Part shown: one piece after another, positions 35,400-47,752 of the stretch
Numbering within the stretch: position 1 is the first letter of the stretch
Layout: the number at the start of each line of letters is the position of its first letter
Assembly: GCA_949775045.1 (NCBI GenBank)
Contig: OX459104.1
Span: 10,959,655-11,023,654, forward strand
Length of the DNA: 64,000 nt
Direction: 5' to 3'
DNA from: Metridium senile
Lineage: Eukaryota; Cnidaria; Anthozoa; Actiniaria; Metridiidae
The notes under the pieces: model-generated
Told to the model about the DNA's origin: nothing
Database searches by the model: none
What the model saw: only the letters and a program-made list of their open reading frames with translations
Program-made: the position numbers and the translations under genes

Positions 35400-37050
35400 G
35401 CCTTCTTAAAATTCTCCTGAGATTACGGGCTTTTCAATACTGTTTTAGAAGTCTTTCCAAATAATACATCAATGACGCAGATTAACGGTAAAAAGTGATA
35501 ATTTTTTAGTTTTAAAAATTTCAATTTTACACCAAAATATCATAAAAAATGACCGATAAATCCTGCAAAGAAGCTTGTTTCGATCGTCGAGTCGATTGCA
35601 ATGTTTACAGCTTAGTAGCCTGGTGATTTTACGTGTTATACCGCTGTTTAAAGAATCCGAAGGCTTCTTAAGCGGGAAATTCAAAATTCAAAGTTCATAG
35701 CATGGGCTTCCTGTGTCCTTTTGAAGTTTTCTAAGTGACCTAATTCGTTCGAATTATTCTATGCCGAGCGTAAGCGAGCGCTTCAATTTTAAATATCTCA
35801 ACTGCACCAGAAGCGCTTGGTACTTCTAAACAAACTTATAGTAGTTTGGTTTTGATAAATTGATTTATTTCGATAGAAATTCGAGGATAATTCTGGACTG
35901 CCAGTAGACCGCTGGTCATAATATCGCGGACGTAAAATGTCTTAGATTTCTGGTAATGGCCAGAAAACAACCAAAATTGTAAATAACTCGATAGGAAAAC
36001 CTTGTGGTCGATTTATCTCACGCGCGTTACTGCTGGACTAAATGCTTGTCGTCACTGATTGACCAATGTCTTCTCGGCCGAGCAAGGAATGCCTGACTAT
36101 AAATGCTTGCTAGCTCGACATGACTAAAACCTGCAGCATTTTAAGGTTCGTGCCGGCCAGAGGCCTGGGCACGAGTAATTAAAGTACATATAAACCCTTG
36201 CTGTTTGCTATAACTATTAAACGTACTAGTCCTAAATAACAATTTTCCAGAAGAATAAACTTTCTTATTTTGAATACTGCGATAAAAACTGTGCATTTTA
36301 TAGCGGTTTGAATATTCCCCAAAAGTGTTATTTGGGCTTCCTGTGTAAAAAAATCGGAGTGATATGAGCTGGTGACAATATCGACTTCGACAGCCAGGGT
36401 TAGGCACTTTAATACTAATTAATGTCAAGCTAGTCTGAATTGGAGGCCTTTGGAACAACTACCGTACCCATACACATTTATTAATAGCTGGCCGAGTTCC
36501 TTGATTAGCCAGTATATATTAATTTAAAAGTATTTTAAAACTGGGAAGGATTATGAAATCAGAAGGGCAATAGTTTCAAAATAATGTGAAATCAAAATGT
36601 ACTTCAAATGTTTTCCCCGTACACAATAATAAGTCATGAGGTCATCAGCAAATCAGCGAGTATGATTTGTACCTGCAGGTGCAGTAGCTGATTGGCTTAT
36701 GCCCTGATGAGTTATAAATGTTTATGGGAAATCAAATTAATTGTTAAAAGTGTTTGATCTTAGAACGTTTCGAATGACAAGAGGCAACTATTGAGAGCAA
36801 GCGTTCTTTAAAAATAGAATACGACAAAGTATAGGCTGACTGGCTAACTGTTTGACACGTGGGCTTTTTGACATGTTTGAGCAAACTTTACCATCAACGT
36901 ACATCTTCGCCGAATCATATTAAACATCAATCAAATTCAAATCACATATAACAACTAGGTGGTACTGAATATAAATTAGTACGTTACCCCCGTTAACTTT
37001 GAGATTTTTAAAAACCTCTAAAAGTAGACAACTAGCCATTCATTAATGCT
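35400..37050. other. Region between the candidate small gene and ependymin copy B
   Basis: No convincing exon found. ATTACCAGAAATC at about 35048 and its inverse at about 35950 form the ends of a weak inverted repeat that would enclose exon 1 of the candidate gene. GGGCTTCCTGTG occurs twice (35704, 36333), similar to the ends of the 20657-21081 element. Confidence 0.35.
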
Positions 37051-37057
37051 CTCTATT

Positions 37058-37063
37058 TTATTC
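37058..37063 (-). terminator. Poly(A) signal of ependymin-related copy B
   Basis: AATAAA on the minus strand about 68 bp after the TAG stop, conserved with copy A in an otherwise diverging 3' flank. Confidence 0.6.
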
Positions 37064-37130
37064 GACTAAACGCAATCTTTCATTTAACATGTTCAATCGT
37101 TAGATCCAAGGTTAGACTCGCGTGATCATT

Positions 37131-40100
37131 CTAGAATCCCATTAATAGGTTTTCAAAAATACCACCTGCAGATCTACGGTGACGGTCACTTACTGATCCA
37201 ATTTCTTTACAATCAGTTGGTATTTTGAACATTTCCTCGTCAATACCAACGGTTACGTCAGTCATACTGCAGAAAAAAGGGATACAAGTCAGTTGGTAAG
37301 TGATATATGTTATGCCAAGTGTAAAGAAAAGTATAGACATAAAACAATCCAAGACGAGGGGTCAGAGTAATCATAAAAGAAATTATAACGGGAAACCCAC
37401 AATGTCTAAAAGTTTAACCTAGGCGATAGGCAATTCGAAAAGGAAATGGAATTATAGACATACACCTATTTCTACAAGGTTGTCCAAGGCGATAGGCCAT
37501 CATTATGTATGGACATATGAACATCTATTTAAGAAAGTGAACAATTAATGGTCCCACTCCATATGGTTACCTGCGACATCTTAGTTAGCCGGGCCTTTGC
37601 ATCGAAGCAAGACGAACATTGAACTTGCAAAAATAAAGGCCCGGCTATACCTTCAAGATGGCATAGGGAGGTGCGAGGAGAATATTTTCCTATAATTTTC
37701 TTTGATCTGTATAATGTTTCTGTAGCCTAATTTCTTGTTTTTGAACTATGATATGGGTACGCTTAACACATTTTATTTCTTGAATGGCAGTAACAATATA
37801 TTGTAGTTAATTATAAGGTGACTGGCTAGTTTTGAATATGATTTTAAACTTTTCTTTAAGCTTCGATGTTTTAAAGCTAGTGAAATTCAAATCTGGTTCC
37901 AAATATAAAACTGGAGAAAAATGAGTGTTTTCTAGTTAGTTTTCTAGATGAAAAGCAATTGGATGCCTACGCTAGAGATTGTGAAGCAAAATTTGCGAAA
38001 ATATAGTGATATCGAAAAAAATCACAACTCAAACGAATCTAGGTATTTTGATACTATATGAAGCACAAATACTGGCCAGTAAATCTGTCTACAATACCAC
38101 ATGGATATTTCGTAATACTGAAAAGTCAAAGAAATACCTTTATCTGTCATATCTCATCTTTTCAGTAGCTATAGTTTCAACACTCGCATAAAGTCGGGAA
38201 AAAAATCCCTTACAAAGTCTATTCTATTTGTACAAAAATTGACTTATAAAACTTATTTCTTATTAGATATTTTAAGTTCTTTCCATTACACGTATGAATT
38301 TCCATGCAAAATTCAAGGGTTTTGCAGTTGAAGCTCAACCTTTAAACGTGTATGGTTCTTAAATGAAACTCTTTATTTTATTTAGCGGCGCTTTTGTACG
38401 CGCGCACATCGTGGGCTCAAATCGAACGTCTAAAGTAGCCAGTCACCTTATGTATACACATACCTGATATAACCGATGACATTAACGTCGCCAGTCTTGG
38501 CAAGAACCACTCCACTAGTGAACACACAGTCGGCCTGGGTGACCGTAGCGATGAACTTGGCTGGGAATGATAAGAAACATATAAGTTTGGGTAAACAGCA
38601 TTATCAGTAGTGATGTACAAGTAGCAGCAATATGGAAGCAGTTATTTACTCGGATATTTGATTAACTAATATTCGGTATTTTTTGTTCTCTTTCTTTCTC
38701 TCATTCTCTCTTTCTTTTTCCCTTTCTTTCTCCCTCTTTTTTTTTTCTTTCTTTCTCTCTTTCTTTTTCATTCAACTCAGCAGCGTTAGTTGATGCTTCA
38801 ACAGTTTGGTTCACAAATACAGATAACGTTTTTGTTAATGAAGTGGTAGTTCTTGATTTAGCTAAAGCATTTGACACAGTACTCGACAATACTACTAAAT
38901 GAATTACATCTCTATGGAGTAAGAGGGGTAACTCAGTCATGGCTTAGATCCTATCTGAATTAAATGACAAATTGTTCTGTAAATCTCAGAGCATATTTTA
39001 TGGTGTTCCTCAGGGTTCTACTTTAGGCCCATTATTATTTATTTATTATTATTAATCCAAAATGTAAAGGGATGGAAGTTAATTAACAATTTATGCTGAC
39101 AACACATAGAAGATATAAAAATATTAATGAATGATGATCTTAAAAGTGTATCTAATTAATGGTTACTGGCAACAAAATTATATTTTAATACCACATTGTT
39201 GGTACAAGTGAGTGGAATTTCCATCCTCATTAAGTTGAAGAAAAAACGAATATTTAAGGAGATACGTGACCTTCTCGTTCAGCCAAGCAATAATCACAAT
39301 AGAGCTTAATAGTATTTTTCACGGTTACTAAAAAAAGATATTGCAAAGCCTTGTGGGATGGAAATGCGGACAAACTTTGTAAAAAAGTCTTGGAATACAA
39401 GGAAAAGAAGATCAATATCAGTCAAAAAAACATAAATTAGAAACAAGACAAATAAACATTGTTGCAATATATTAGTATGTATTTTGGGCTTGGCTTGTCC
39501 GCATTTCAATCCCATAATGCATCATCTTGACGTCATCTGTGGAAAGCGCTATTGCAAGAAAATGTATTGTAAATATAATTGTCTGGTATATTTGATATCA
39601 TCCACTTCTCCAGTCGTTTTCAAGTTACATACTGTAAAGTACTTGTCTACCCTAGGTACCAGGTTATTTTTTACTTGTTTGTAAATCTGAATGTTTGTGA
39701 AGCAAATAGAAATACACCTCTGGCCAAAAAAGCTTAGAGCCTCAATTCTATGTTGATTTGCTTAAAACTTAATTATAACTATATGTGGAGTCTAATCTGG
39801 TCAAGTTGCCAAACTTCGTTCAATCAAAACCCTTGGAAGACTTAAACTATTCAAAGGCCTCGGGTTAAAAACTGACCTTCTGTTTGTGATCGACACGAGG
39901 AAAAGGCTAATCGGCTAACGCGTTGCTATGTACGTTTCCAACCAATTCAAAACCTCTGGGAATAAAAAAATTTGTTCCAAATATATTCCACGTGACATTG
40001 AAATACATAATACAAAGAATATTATTCCAAAAGGTTTGAATTGGGTGGAAATGTACATAGCAATTAGGTATATTCTAAACACTCGTGTTGTAAGGGGGCT

Positions 40101-43100
40101 AACGATAAATACAAATACTAGATCAAGGACATTCTGGTTTCCATGGTAATATATAACGTAAATATCTGTCAAGTTTTCATGCACTCATCTTACCTCCCTG
40201 TTCTACTCCAGCGTATCTGTTGACATCTAGAGAATTGGCTCCTGTTCCAATGCGTCCACCGTTCACCAGTTGGGTTCCCTCTGGCAGCTGCATTGGCTTG
40301 AAGTCTCCTTTGAGGGGCATAGAAATACACTTACCACCAGTTACGACGAATTGTTTTCCCTGTAACAACAACAACACATTTTTATAAGTTTAATATGAAT
40401 GAATATTACACTAAATTGTTAGGTATGATAAGGGTATACCTCGGGTGACCAAACAAATTGACTTTTAAAATTTCGTTGCTGATTTTTTAACATGAAAATT
40501 CATAATCGTATTTAAAGCGAAAATTAAAAGTTTCTAACAGCTTCCAATCGGAATTGTAAAGTTCGACTTTCAGTCTTTTTACGTTCAGTTCTCAACATCT
40601 AAGTAAATAGAATGTACATTCACTTTATGAAAATCAAAAGAAATTTACAAAAGAAATGTTGTATATCTCATACAGATTCGTCTTGATTTGCATAATAGAT
40701 TGCAGAAAGGCTGTAATACACATTTATAGATATATGTAATATATCCAGTTCATCTGTATATTATGCGCAATTTCTTATTAACCCTTAATATGTATAAAAA
40801 CCTGAAAATATAGGAAGATTTTGAGTTTTGGTTGGAATTATATATTTGGATAAATGTTAACTAAAACCTTTCTGTAATAATATGCGGGGGTATGTGGAGT
40901 AGGTGGATTTGTTCGTTGCCACGATGGGCAGACCCCCGTTATAGGAGCTGCGTTGAATGCTCTGCAATCAACGACATTTGGCATGAAGGTAATTAGAGGG
41001 AATTTCTATTTAAAAGTATTGGTGTCTCACTTGTGATTGACAGGATGAGGTCATAACTAAAACCCAAATGTCAAAATAAAACTAAAAACTATACATTTAA
41101 TTTGATGTATTATCCTCACTTCTTTTCCATCTTTTTGTTCATTGGACTGAAATACCCCATATATGGTCATTGTTTTACATTCTTTCACATTTAGAGGGAC
41201 ACTTTATAAATTTCTATAATCAGTGATAACTTTTGAACCATTCAGCAGATTTATTAAACTGGGGGTTTCGCTGGAATGCATTGATTTGATCATATCATCG
41301 TCATCATTAACATTTTGAATACTTAATGTTCAATAAGTTTCAAAATTCTAAACTTTTGCGAAAATAGGACTTAAGGTTTTTAACAGCGAGCAGGTTAATT
41401 AATCTAGCTCTTAAGTACCTCTTCATAGTACTGGTAAGCAATGTATGCCTTTCCTTCCTCACTATGTCCCTCAACGCGAATGCGCTTATTGATACTATCG
41501 TAATACATTTTTCCAGCAAAGGCGTGGTCTTGGTTTTTGTCTATATTATGGGCAAACTACAAAATACACAGGATAATTACGATAGTGTTATATGACGATT
41601 ACGCCGATAACTACAACAGAAACAAACGATAGCGACACCATAATGGTAACAATAACGACAATAATAACAATAACGATAACGATAACAATAACGATAATAA
41701 GACTGACAACGATAACGATAACGATAATAAGAACGACAACGTTAACAGTAACGATAACGATAACAATAACGATAACGATAACAATAACGATAACGATAAC
41801 AATAACGATAACGATAACAATAACGATAACGATAACAATAACAATAACGATAACGATAACAATAACGATAACAATAACAATAACAATAACGATAACGATA
41901 ACAATAACAATAGCGATAACGCTAACAACAACGATCAAGATAACAACAACAACGATAACAATAACGATAACGATAGCAACAACGATAAAGATAACAATGA
42001 CAATAACGATAATAAGAAGAACAATGATAACAATATCAATCATGAAAACCACAACGATCAACATAACGATAACTATAGCGATAATAAGAAAACGATAACA
42101 ATAACGATAATAAGAACGACAACGATAACGATAAAGATAACGATAACGATAAAGATAACGATAACGATAATAATAATATCAACGATAACGATAACAATAA
42201 CGATAACGATAATAAGAACGATAACGATAACGATAACAATAACAATAACAATAACGATAACAATAACGATAATAACAACGACAACGATAACAATAACGAT
42301 AACGATAATAAGAACGTTAACGATAACGATAACGATAACAATATTTATTTATTTATAACAATGTTTAGGCAGGAGGCTCTCATCACCGAGGTGTTTTTCA
42401 GAGAGGTCCTGTAAAATAACGATAACGATAATAAGATAACGATAACAATAACGATAACGATAACGATAACAATAACGATAACGATAACGATAACAATAAC
42501 GATAACGATAATAAGATAACGATAACAATAACAATAACGATAACGATAATAAGATAACGATAGCAATAACGATAACGATAATAAGATAACGATAACAATA
42601 ACGATAACGTACGATAACGATAACAATAACGATAATAAGATAACGATAACAAAAGCAATCACCATAACAAAGTGATTAAGATAACGAAACATTTATAATA
42701 TATAGATAGCGATGATATTAAGTATAGCGATACGAAAGGCGGTAACGATAATGACAGCGATAGCGAAGAGACAATGATAGCAAAGCGATGATTGAGCGAT
42801 AACAATACGATTACAATAACAGAAGCTAAATTATGATAGCGACGAAATTAATTAAAGCGCTTGCAAAAGCGATAAAGATAATGATAACGAAAGCAATAAT
42901 GGTAGCAATAATGATAATGACAACGGCAACGGCAATGGCAACGGTAACGGCAGCGATAACGGCAACGGCAGCGATAACAGCAACGGCAATGGCAGCGATA
43001 ACAAAAGATGATAGTGCAGCAAGTTTGCATTTGCTAATTATGTATAGAATACTATACCACGTTGTAGTTCCCTGATATTTGCTGAGGTGATTCTGTAAAA

Positions 43101-43333
43101 TAAAAATATAAATAAATACAAAGTGGGGTCACCGTCGAAGTTGTTGGATTATTGTGCTGAAAAGATGTTTTTTAAGATAGAAACATTCCTCGTTTTTAAG
43201 ATAGAAACCTTCCTCGTTGTTCGAAAAAAGCTAAAAACTACAATAACATTTCCTATTTTAAGTTATACTTACTACAGACATCGGCAAAGGTTGATGCAAC
43301 CATAAGTAGAATTCCAGCCACAATTGTCTTCAT
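37131..43333 (-). CDS. Ependymin-related secreted protein, copy B (210 aa, six exons)
   Basis: Joined coding exons on the minus strand are 43333-43273, 43092-43058, 41556-41419, 40359-40194, 38560-38464 and 37266-37131 (stop TAG). Phases 1, 0, 0, 1, 2 are identical to copy A; total 633 bp. The signal peptide differs from copy A by one residue (MKTIVAGILLMVASTFA). Exon 4 is nearly identical (GDFKPM, NGGRIGTGANSLDVNRYAG), while exons 2, 3 and 6 have diverged more (SPQQISGNYNV; KMYYDSINKRIRVEG; DCKEIGSVSDRHRR). The C-terminal SAGGIFENL and final GF are conserved with A despite divergence just before them. Both copies are open throughout, have a TATA box and a poly(A) signal, and look functional. 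Introns hold foldback elements, a LINE fragment (38781-39260) and a large AACGAT repeat (41641-42660). Confidence 0.92.
37549..37683. mobile_element. MITE family 1, shortened copy
   Basis: Shares AGCCGGGCCTTTGCATCGAA and the ATCTTGAAGG-type inner arm with the element at 372-586, with most of the centre deleted. It lies upstream of exon 6 of ependymin-related copy B, inside intron 5. Confidence 0.6.
38781..39260 (+). pseudogene. Degenerate LINE reverse transcriptase fragment
   Basis: Reading across frameshifts and stops shows the central reverse-transcriptase domain of a non-LTR retrotransposon: VVVLDLAKAFDTV (catalytic D block), then in another frame LLNELHLYGVRGVTQSWLRSYL, then GVPQGSTLGPLLF, then IYADNT where functional elements have F/YADD. 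It ends with a DLKSVSN-stop-WLLATKLYFN block. At least three stops and frameshifts plus the YADN change make it dead. Jockey/CR1/L2-like order is likely, but the clade cannot be fixed by eye. It sits in intron 4 of ependymin-related copy B, antisense to the gene, and is absent from copy A. Confidence 0.85.
39341..39525. mobile_element. Foldback element in intron 4 of copy B
   Basis: TGTGGGATGGAAATGCGGACA mirrors TGTCCGCATTTCAATCCCATA. It interrupts a stretch that is continuous in copy A (around 21390-21480). Confidence 0.65.
39922..40072. mobile_element. Foldback element in intron 4 of copy B
   Basis: TTGCTATGTACGTTTCCAAC mirrors GTGGAAATGTACATAGCAA; CAATTCAAAACCT mirrors AGGTTTGAATTG. Confidence 0.65.
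41641..42660. repeat. AACGAT hexanucleotide array in intron 2 of copy B
   Basis: About 1 kb of AACGATAACGAT/AACAAT units, interrupted at 42346-42413 by a short unique block (with AGGCAGGAGGCTCTCATCACC). Further GCAACGGCAAC-type repeats run to about 43010. All long frames through it encode only IV, TI or LS dipeptide runs. Confidence 0.95.
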
Positions 43334-43432
43334 CTCGCTAGCTGTGCTGTTTCGACGTCGTCGGTTATGCTTATAGATCTCCAAACGTACCAAAGGTATG
43401 TCTTTAGTGATTTACAACAGCCTGCTTTAGTA

Positions 43433-43440
43433 TCTTTATA
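43433..43440 (-). promoter_or_regulatory. TATA box of ependymin-related copy B
   Basis: TATAAAGA on the minus strand, 100 bp upstream of the ATG at 43333, in the position matching the TATA box of copy A. The surrounding core promoter is conserved between the copies. Confidence 0.7.
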
Positions 43441-44253
43441 CTGCTCTTTCCAATCCAATTAGGCATAAAGTTTGAACAAGTGTACAGCTATGTCAGCACA
43501 ATCCCCAGACTTTAGCAAACAATTTAACAAACTTTTAACAAACGTTGAAATTAAACAGATTTGTCATTTTTATTCGAGGGTCCTGAAGGGGTAAAATGGG
43601 AGCCGGGATTGGCCTTATTTTTTACTGGGAAAATGAGATTGGATGCACTGGGACTTGGATGTTAAAAAAAAAATTGAAATGGGAATGGGAATGGGATTCA
43701 AAACTTGAGAAAAACTGATAGGATCATACGATTTTTGACTGGGATTTGGAAAATAGGATTCAGATATTTCATAATTTTGTTTTTTCCAATTGTTTGCCTT
43801 CATCAAACAATTAAACAAACATGCGTGACTGCCTAATGGAAAGAAAACACATTAACCATTTAATCAATTACTAGATTTAATTTTTTTCTGACGAATCGCA
43901 GAACGGATCTGAGAGGAGGTAAGATCAACAGGCACATCAGGTGGGAGTTTAGAAAGAAGGGAAATTTCAAAATATATACACAAAATATAAAGAAATATTT
44001 AGAGAAATAGTCACAAAAGAAATAAAAGAAAATGCTGCAAATAGACCATATAAAAAGAGAGAAAATTAAAACAAAGAAATGAAATTAAAACAAAATGTGG
44101 TTTAGTGTATATATTGTAAATTATATATTTTAATTTTTTTAGAAACACCGACAACAAGACATCACATTAGCTGTTACTCAGAGTTCCACGCTTGCGCGAT
44201 AATCAGACAGACTTTAATAGACAATGACTACTGTAATCCTATTGTAATTTATG

Positions 44254-44549
44254 TACACCTATTTCAATAATCGTTGTCGCAGCCGAAACAACCGGTCGAC
44301 ACTTTGAAGCCTGCAAAGGATGTCGATTACATGAACTTAATGTGTGATTTATTGCACGTTTTTTAAAGAAATATTTATATTTATATCTACCACAAAAACA
44401 ACTTGTTATGGTCATATAACACAAACACGAACAATTAAAATATATATTATGAATAAATTGAAGAAAAAAAAGAAAAAACGACATCCTTTGCAGGCTTCAT
44501 AGCGTGGACTGTAGCTTTGATTGCGGCAACGATTATTGAAATAGGTGTA
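44254..44549. mobile_element. MITE with CACCTA termini, full copy
   Basis: TACACCTATTTCAATAATCG mirrors CGATTATTGAAATAGGTGTA; arms also pair through TTTGAAGCCTGCAAAGGATG and TCCTTTGCAGGCTTCATAG. TA at both ends is the likely target duplication. Partial relatives at 15967-16180 and near 9100. Confidence 0.8.
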
Positions 44550-46204
44550 TACAAGAGGCGCTATAATTGCAGTGTTATTTAGTGTTGCGGTCTTTACTTG
44601 GAGTTCAATTGTTCTATCAAGGTGCGATATGTTACGTTATCCGGCTTATAGTGTTTATTGTGAAGCATTTGTTCTCGTGTCGGCATTTAGAAATACGTTC
44701 CAATCTTTTTTTCTTTTTTCTTTTAGGTTGGCTAGGTCGGCTTTTTCGTTCTCACTTCCGGAAAAGTGGGACTTCCGTACGAAAAACGGTGACGTCACAC
44801 ACGGGCAATCTTCCTCTTTTTCGCTGATTGCAAAATGAGGATCAATACCTCCAAAATGTCGCTCGGAGATTGGAACATCCATTTAGTGGGATCATTTCGG
44901 CATTTCTCGCCGGTTTCCTACCCCGCCTTTGCTGAGAACGAAAAATAGGTTACCCCTTTAAGGATTAGTTATTTGTAACAAAATTATGTCAGACAATTTA
45001 ATGATTTATTGAATGGCAAAAATACGTGGTGAAAATGCGCCAAGATAAGTGAGCGGTTACTGCGTTGCTTGTAGAAATACATTAAGTTAGACATAAACGG
45101 CCTCTGCGCTGTATACGCATCAATATGCATGGAGTCCAATTTGTATGTGTAAAATTGATGTATTTATATACTACAATGTCATTCAAAAGTATAAGAACAG
45201 CTAAGTCGACCAATGTTTTAACGTTAATTTACGCGAGTAATAGCAGTCCAATAAATCATTCACATGTCTTACCAGTGTAAATATGTATTTAATTATAGAC
45301 TCAGGGTCGGAATGGGGTTAACTGTTAACTGAGAAACGGCTAAAAAATTAACTGTTCTCTGAGAATTCCGTGTCTTTTTAGGATAACTGTTAGCTGATAT
45401 TTCTTTGCTTTTAATTAATAAATTCGAAAATAAGTATTTCTTTGTTTTTAATTTAACTGATAACTGAGAAAATTGCTAAAATTTAGCTGTTAACTGATTG
45501 GGACCCCCTTTCAGACCCTGTAGACTACATTGTCGTCGGACAGCATTTGAACAGCTAAAGAGTTTGCACAGTTGTTCAATCTTGATTAATTGATTTTTTT
45601 TTTTGAAGTGGTACAAAGTGTCTCAAGTTTGACTTCTCTTAATGTACTGTTTGCGCTCTACACCATTACTTTAGTGTGTTCTTGTGGAGATCGGCATCAC
45701 GCACCATTAGCTATTTCTGAGCCCCTTCCCTTAAATGTTCTACCTTATTATCCCATGACCCCCCAAAGCTATTGTTTTATCATATTTCGTCCCTTGTTCC
45801 CTGAAAATAATTTGGAAGTATCACGTGTTCCCTTAAAATAAATAAATGTGTTTTCTCCCTTGCTCCCTAAAACCCCTGGGAGGGGCCCATTTCTGATATA
45901 AACACATCGCGTGCAGTTTGAAGTAAAATTCACGAATCACGAATTTTAACTTGGCTGAATCATGCACTGATCGCGCAATTATGTTAGCCTTAATCACGTT
46001 TCATAATTAGGCGCTACCCCTGGCAATCTTGTTCATTGTGACTTAATACTATATTACCGGTAAAGTGATTTTCTTAGTACGTTTTTATGAAGACAAACCG
46101 TTGAATAGTTAGATACATTTAGTAAATTCAATTATGAAATAATTTCGATTTCGAAGGCAAAGGAACGATTAAACATGATGTCACCAAAACCGCATACTTT
46201 TGAA

Positions 46205-46402
46205 TTGGAAACGATCAACAGGATTCGTGTGGACGCAAATATTTCTATGCGGTTTCAGCCAGGTCGGATTCGTGTAGAAGAGGCCTTACTCTGAAGATGA
46301 CTTCAGCTCAGGTTGTCGAAACTTCAGACATCAACACCATCAGTCTTTCTCAAGACTACACCACCCCGGACGATCATGCCTCATCTACACCTACATTTTA
46401 AA
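46205..46402 (+). mobile_element. Probable retroelement 3' remnant
   Basis: The frame RIRVEEALL ends at a TGA inside a stretch reading CTCTGAAGATGACTTCAGC, followed by GTTGTCGAAACTTCAGAC and a pyrimidine-rich CTCAAGACTACACC tail. This layout (a short coding end, then a CTGAAGA...GTCGAAA block) resembles 3' ends of dispersed retroelements in invertebrates. No reverse transcriptase is left upstream. The assignment comes from pattern recognition only. Confidence 0.3.
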
Positions 46403-47122
46403 AGTAGATGGCATGTACAATGTTAGTATTTTAGTCTAAGTGACTATTTTATTTATTTTTAGTATAAAACAAAATATGTCTGGAGGTTTTTCAAACATAT
46501 TGCATTCTGTGCTGATATTATTTACATCTACGAAGGTAACGTTGATATTTCAAGCTTGGTAAGCAGCATGCAGCACGCAACAAGAACCTTTGTCTACTTT
46601 TTTTTTAAATATCTGTATACGATCAAGATAATCAGCAAGTAATCAACCGAAAAGAACAAGTGTCATAACATAGTTTTGATAATGATTCAGTTCAATAAAG
46701 TCGAAATATAACTGTCATTGAAAAGAAATTTTAACTTTTTTTCATAAAAAACGTATGCTTTAAGTTTTAAATCGAAAACAAACTTTTGATGTTATGTAAA
46801 TAATATTCGAGCGCACGTGAAAAAATTTGAAAGCTCCGGGCAGCAGGCGGAGTGTTCGTATAGTTTCTGAGTGTTTGGATACCCGATCAAGCATGAAGCA
46901 TGAGTGTTTTAAATTACTTCCCTAACGCGTTTATTATTCAAGTGTTTCACTGGATCTCCAAATGCACACACGTGATCGAATTAGACAATCTGGTTGGTAG
47001 AAAAGGTTATGAATTATTAATGAGTTTGAGAATGGTTATCAAATTAACATTGTCGCTAATTTTCAGGCCGAAAGCAGTCATGGGCTGCACGATGAATAAC
47101 ATGACCCTGGAGCTTGATATGT

Positions 47123-47694
47123 TTACGCTATTTCCAGTTGTTCTGTTGGTAGCTCCTGTTCTGGAACTTTGTCCCTTTTGAACGTTTCTTGGGTCGGTGT
47201 GTCAGTTGTTTCTGGTAGTGTAAGGCAGAGTAGTCCGGTAACAAACGCAGAGATTGCGAAGATAGAATACGGTAACAGTACATGAATACGAACCTAGAAG
47301 ATACAAATAGATTAACATATGATGATGATGTTCATAATGGCGAGGATGCTGAAGGCTAATCATAATGATGATGATAATGATGACGACGATGATGATGATG
47401 ATGATGATGATAATGACTGTGATAGTGGTGCTAGTGGTGGTAATACTAGGATCAATGATAATGATGATGATAGTGATGATGATGATGATGATGATGATGA
47501 TAATGATAATGATAATGATAAATATCATAATGATAATAACAATACACTTCATTTCATGTGACAATGATATACACTTCAGATTGTGATGATAATGATGATG
47601 ATGACGATAATGATGATGATGATGATGACAAATAACAAAATGATAATAACAGTACACTTCATTTCAATGTGACAATGATATACACTACAGATTG

Positions 47695-47752
<58 letters not shown>

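Larger units (their letters stand above)
43500..47080. other. Intergenic region between copy B and the SLC22 gene
   Basis: Conserved promoter block of copy B to about 43560, then AT-rich DNA, a MITE (44254-44549), a CRE-like TGACGTCA at about 44790 in a locally GC-richer stretch (44690-44960), a block of reiterated AACTGTTAACTGAGAA words (45310-45500), a CCCTTGTTCCCT-rich dispersed repeat (45700-45890) and a retroelement tail (46205-46402). No gene supported. Confidence 0.5.

Noticed and set aside
36141..36458. 105-codon minus-strand frame
   Set aside because: No recognisable motif, no poly(A) signal or splice partners; probably chance.
41588..42692. Long frames on both strands (up to 168 codons)
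   Set aside because: AACGAT repeat artefacts inside an intron.
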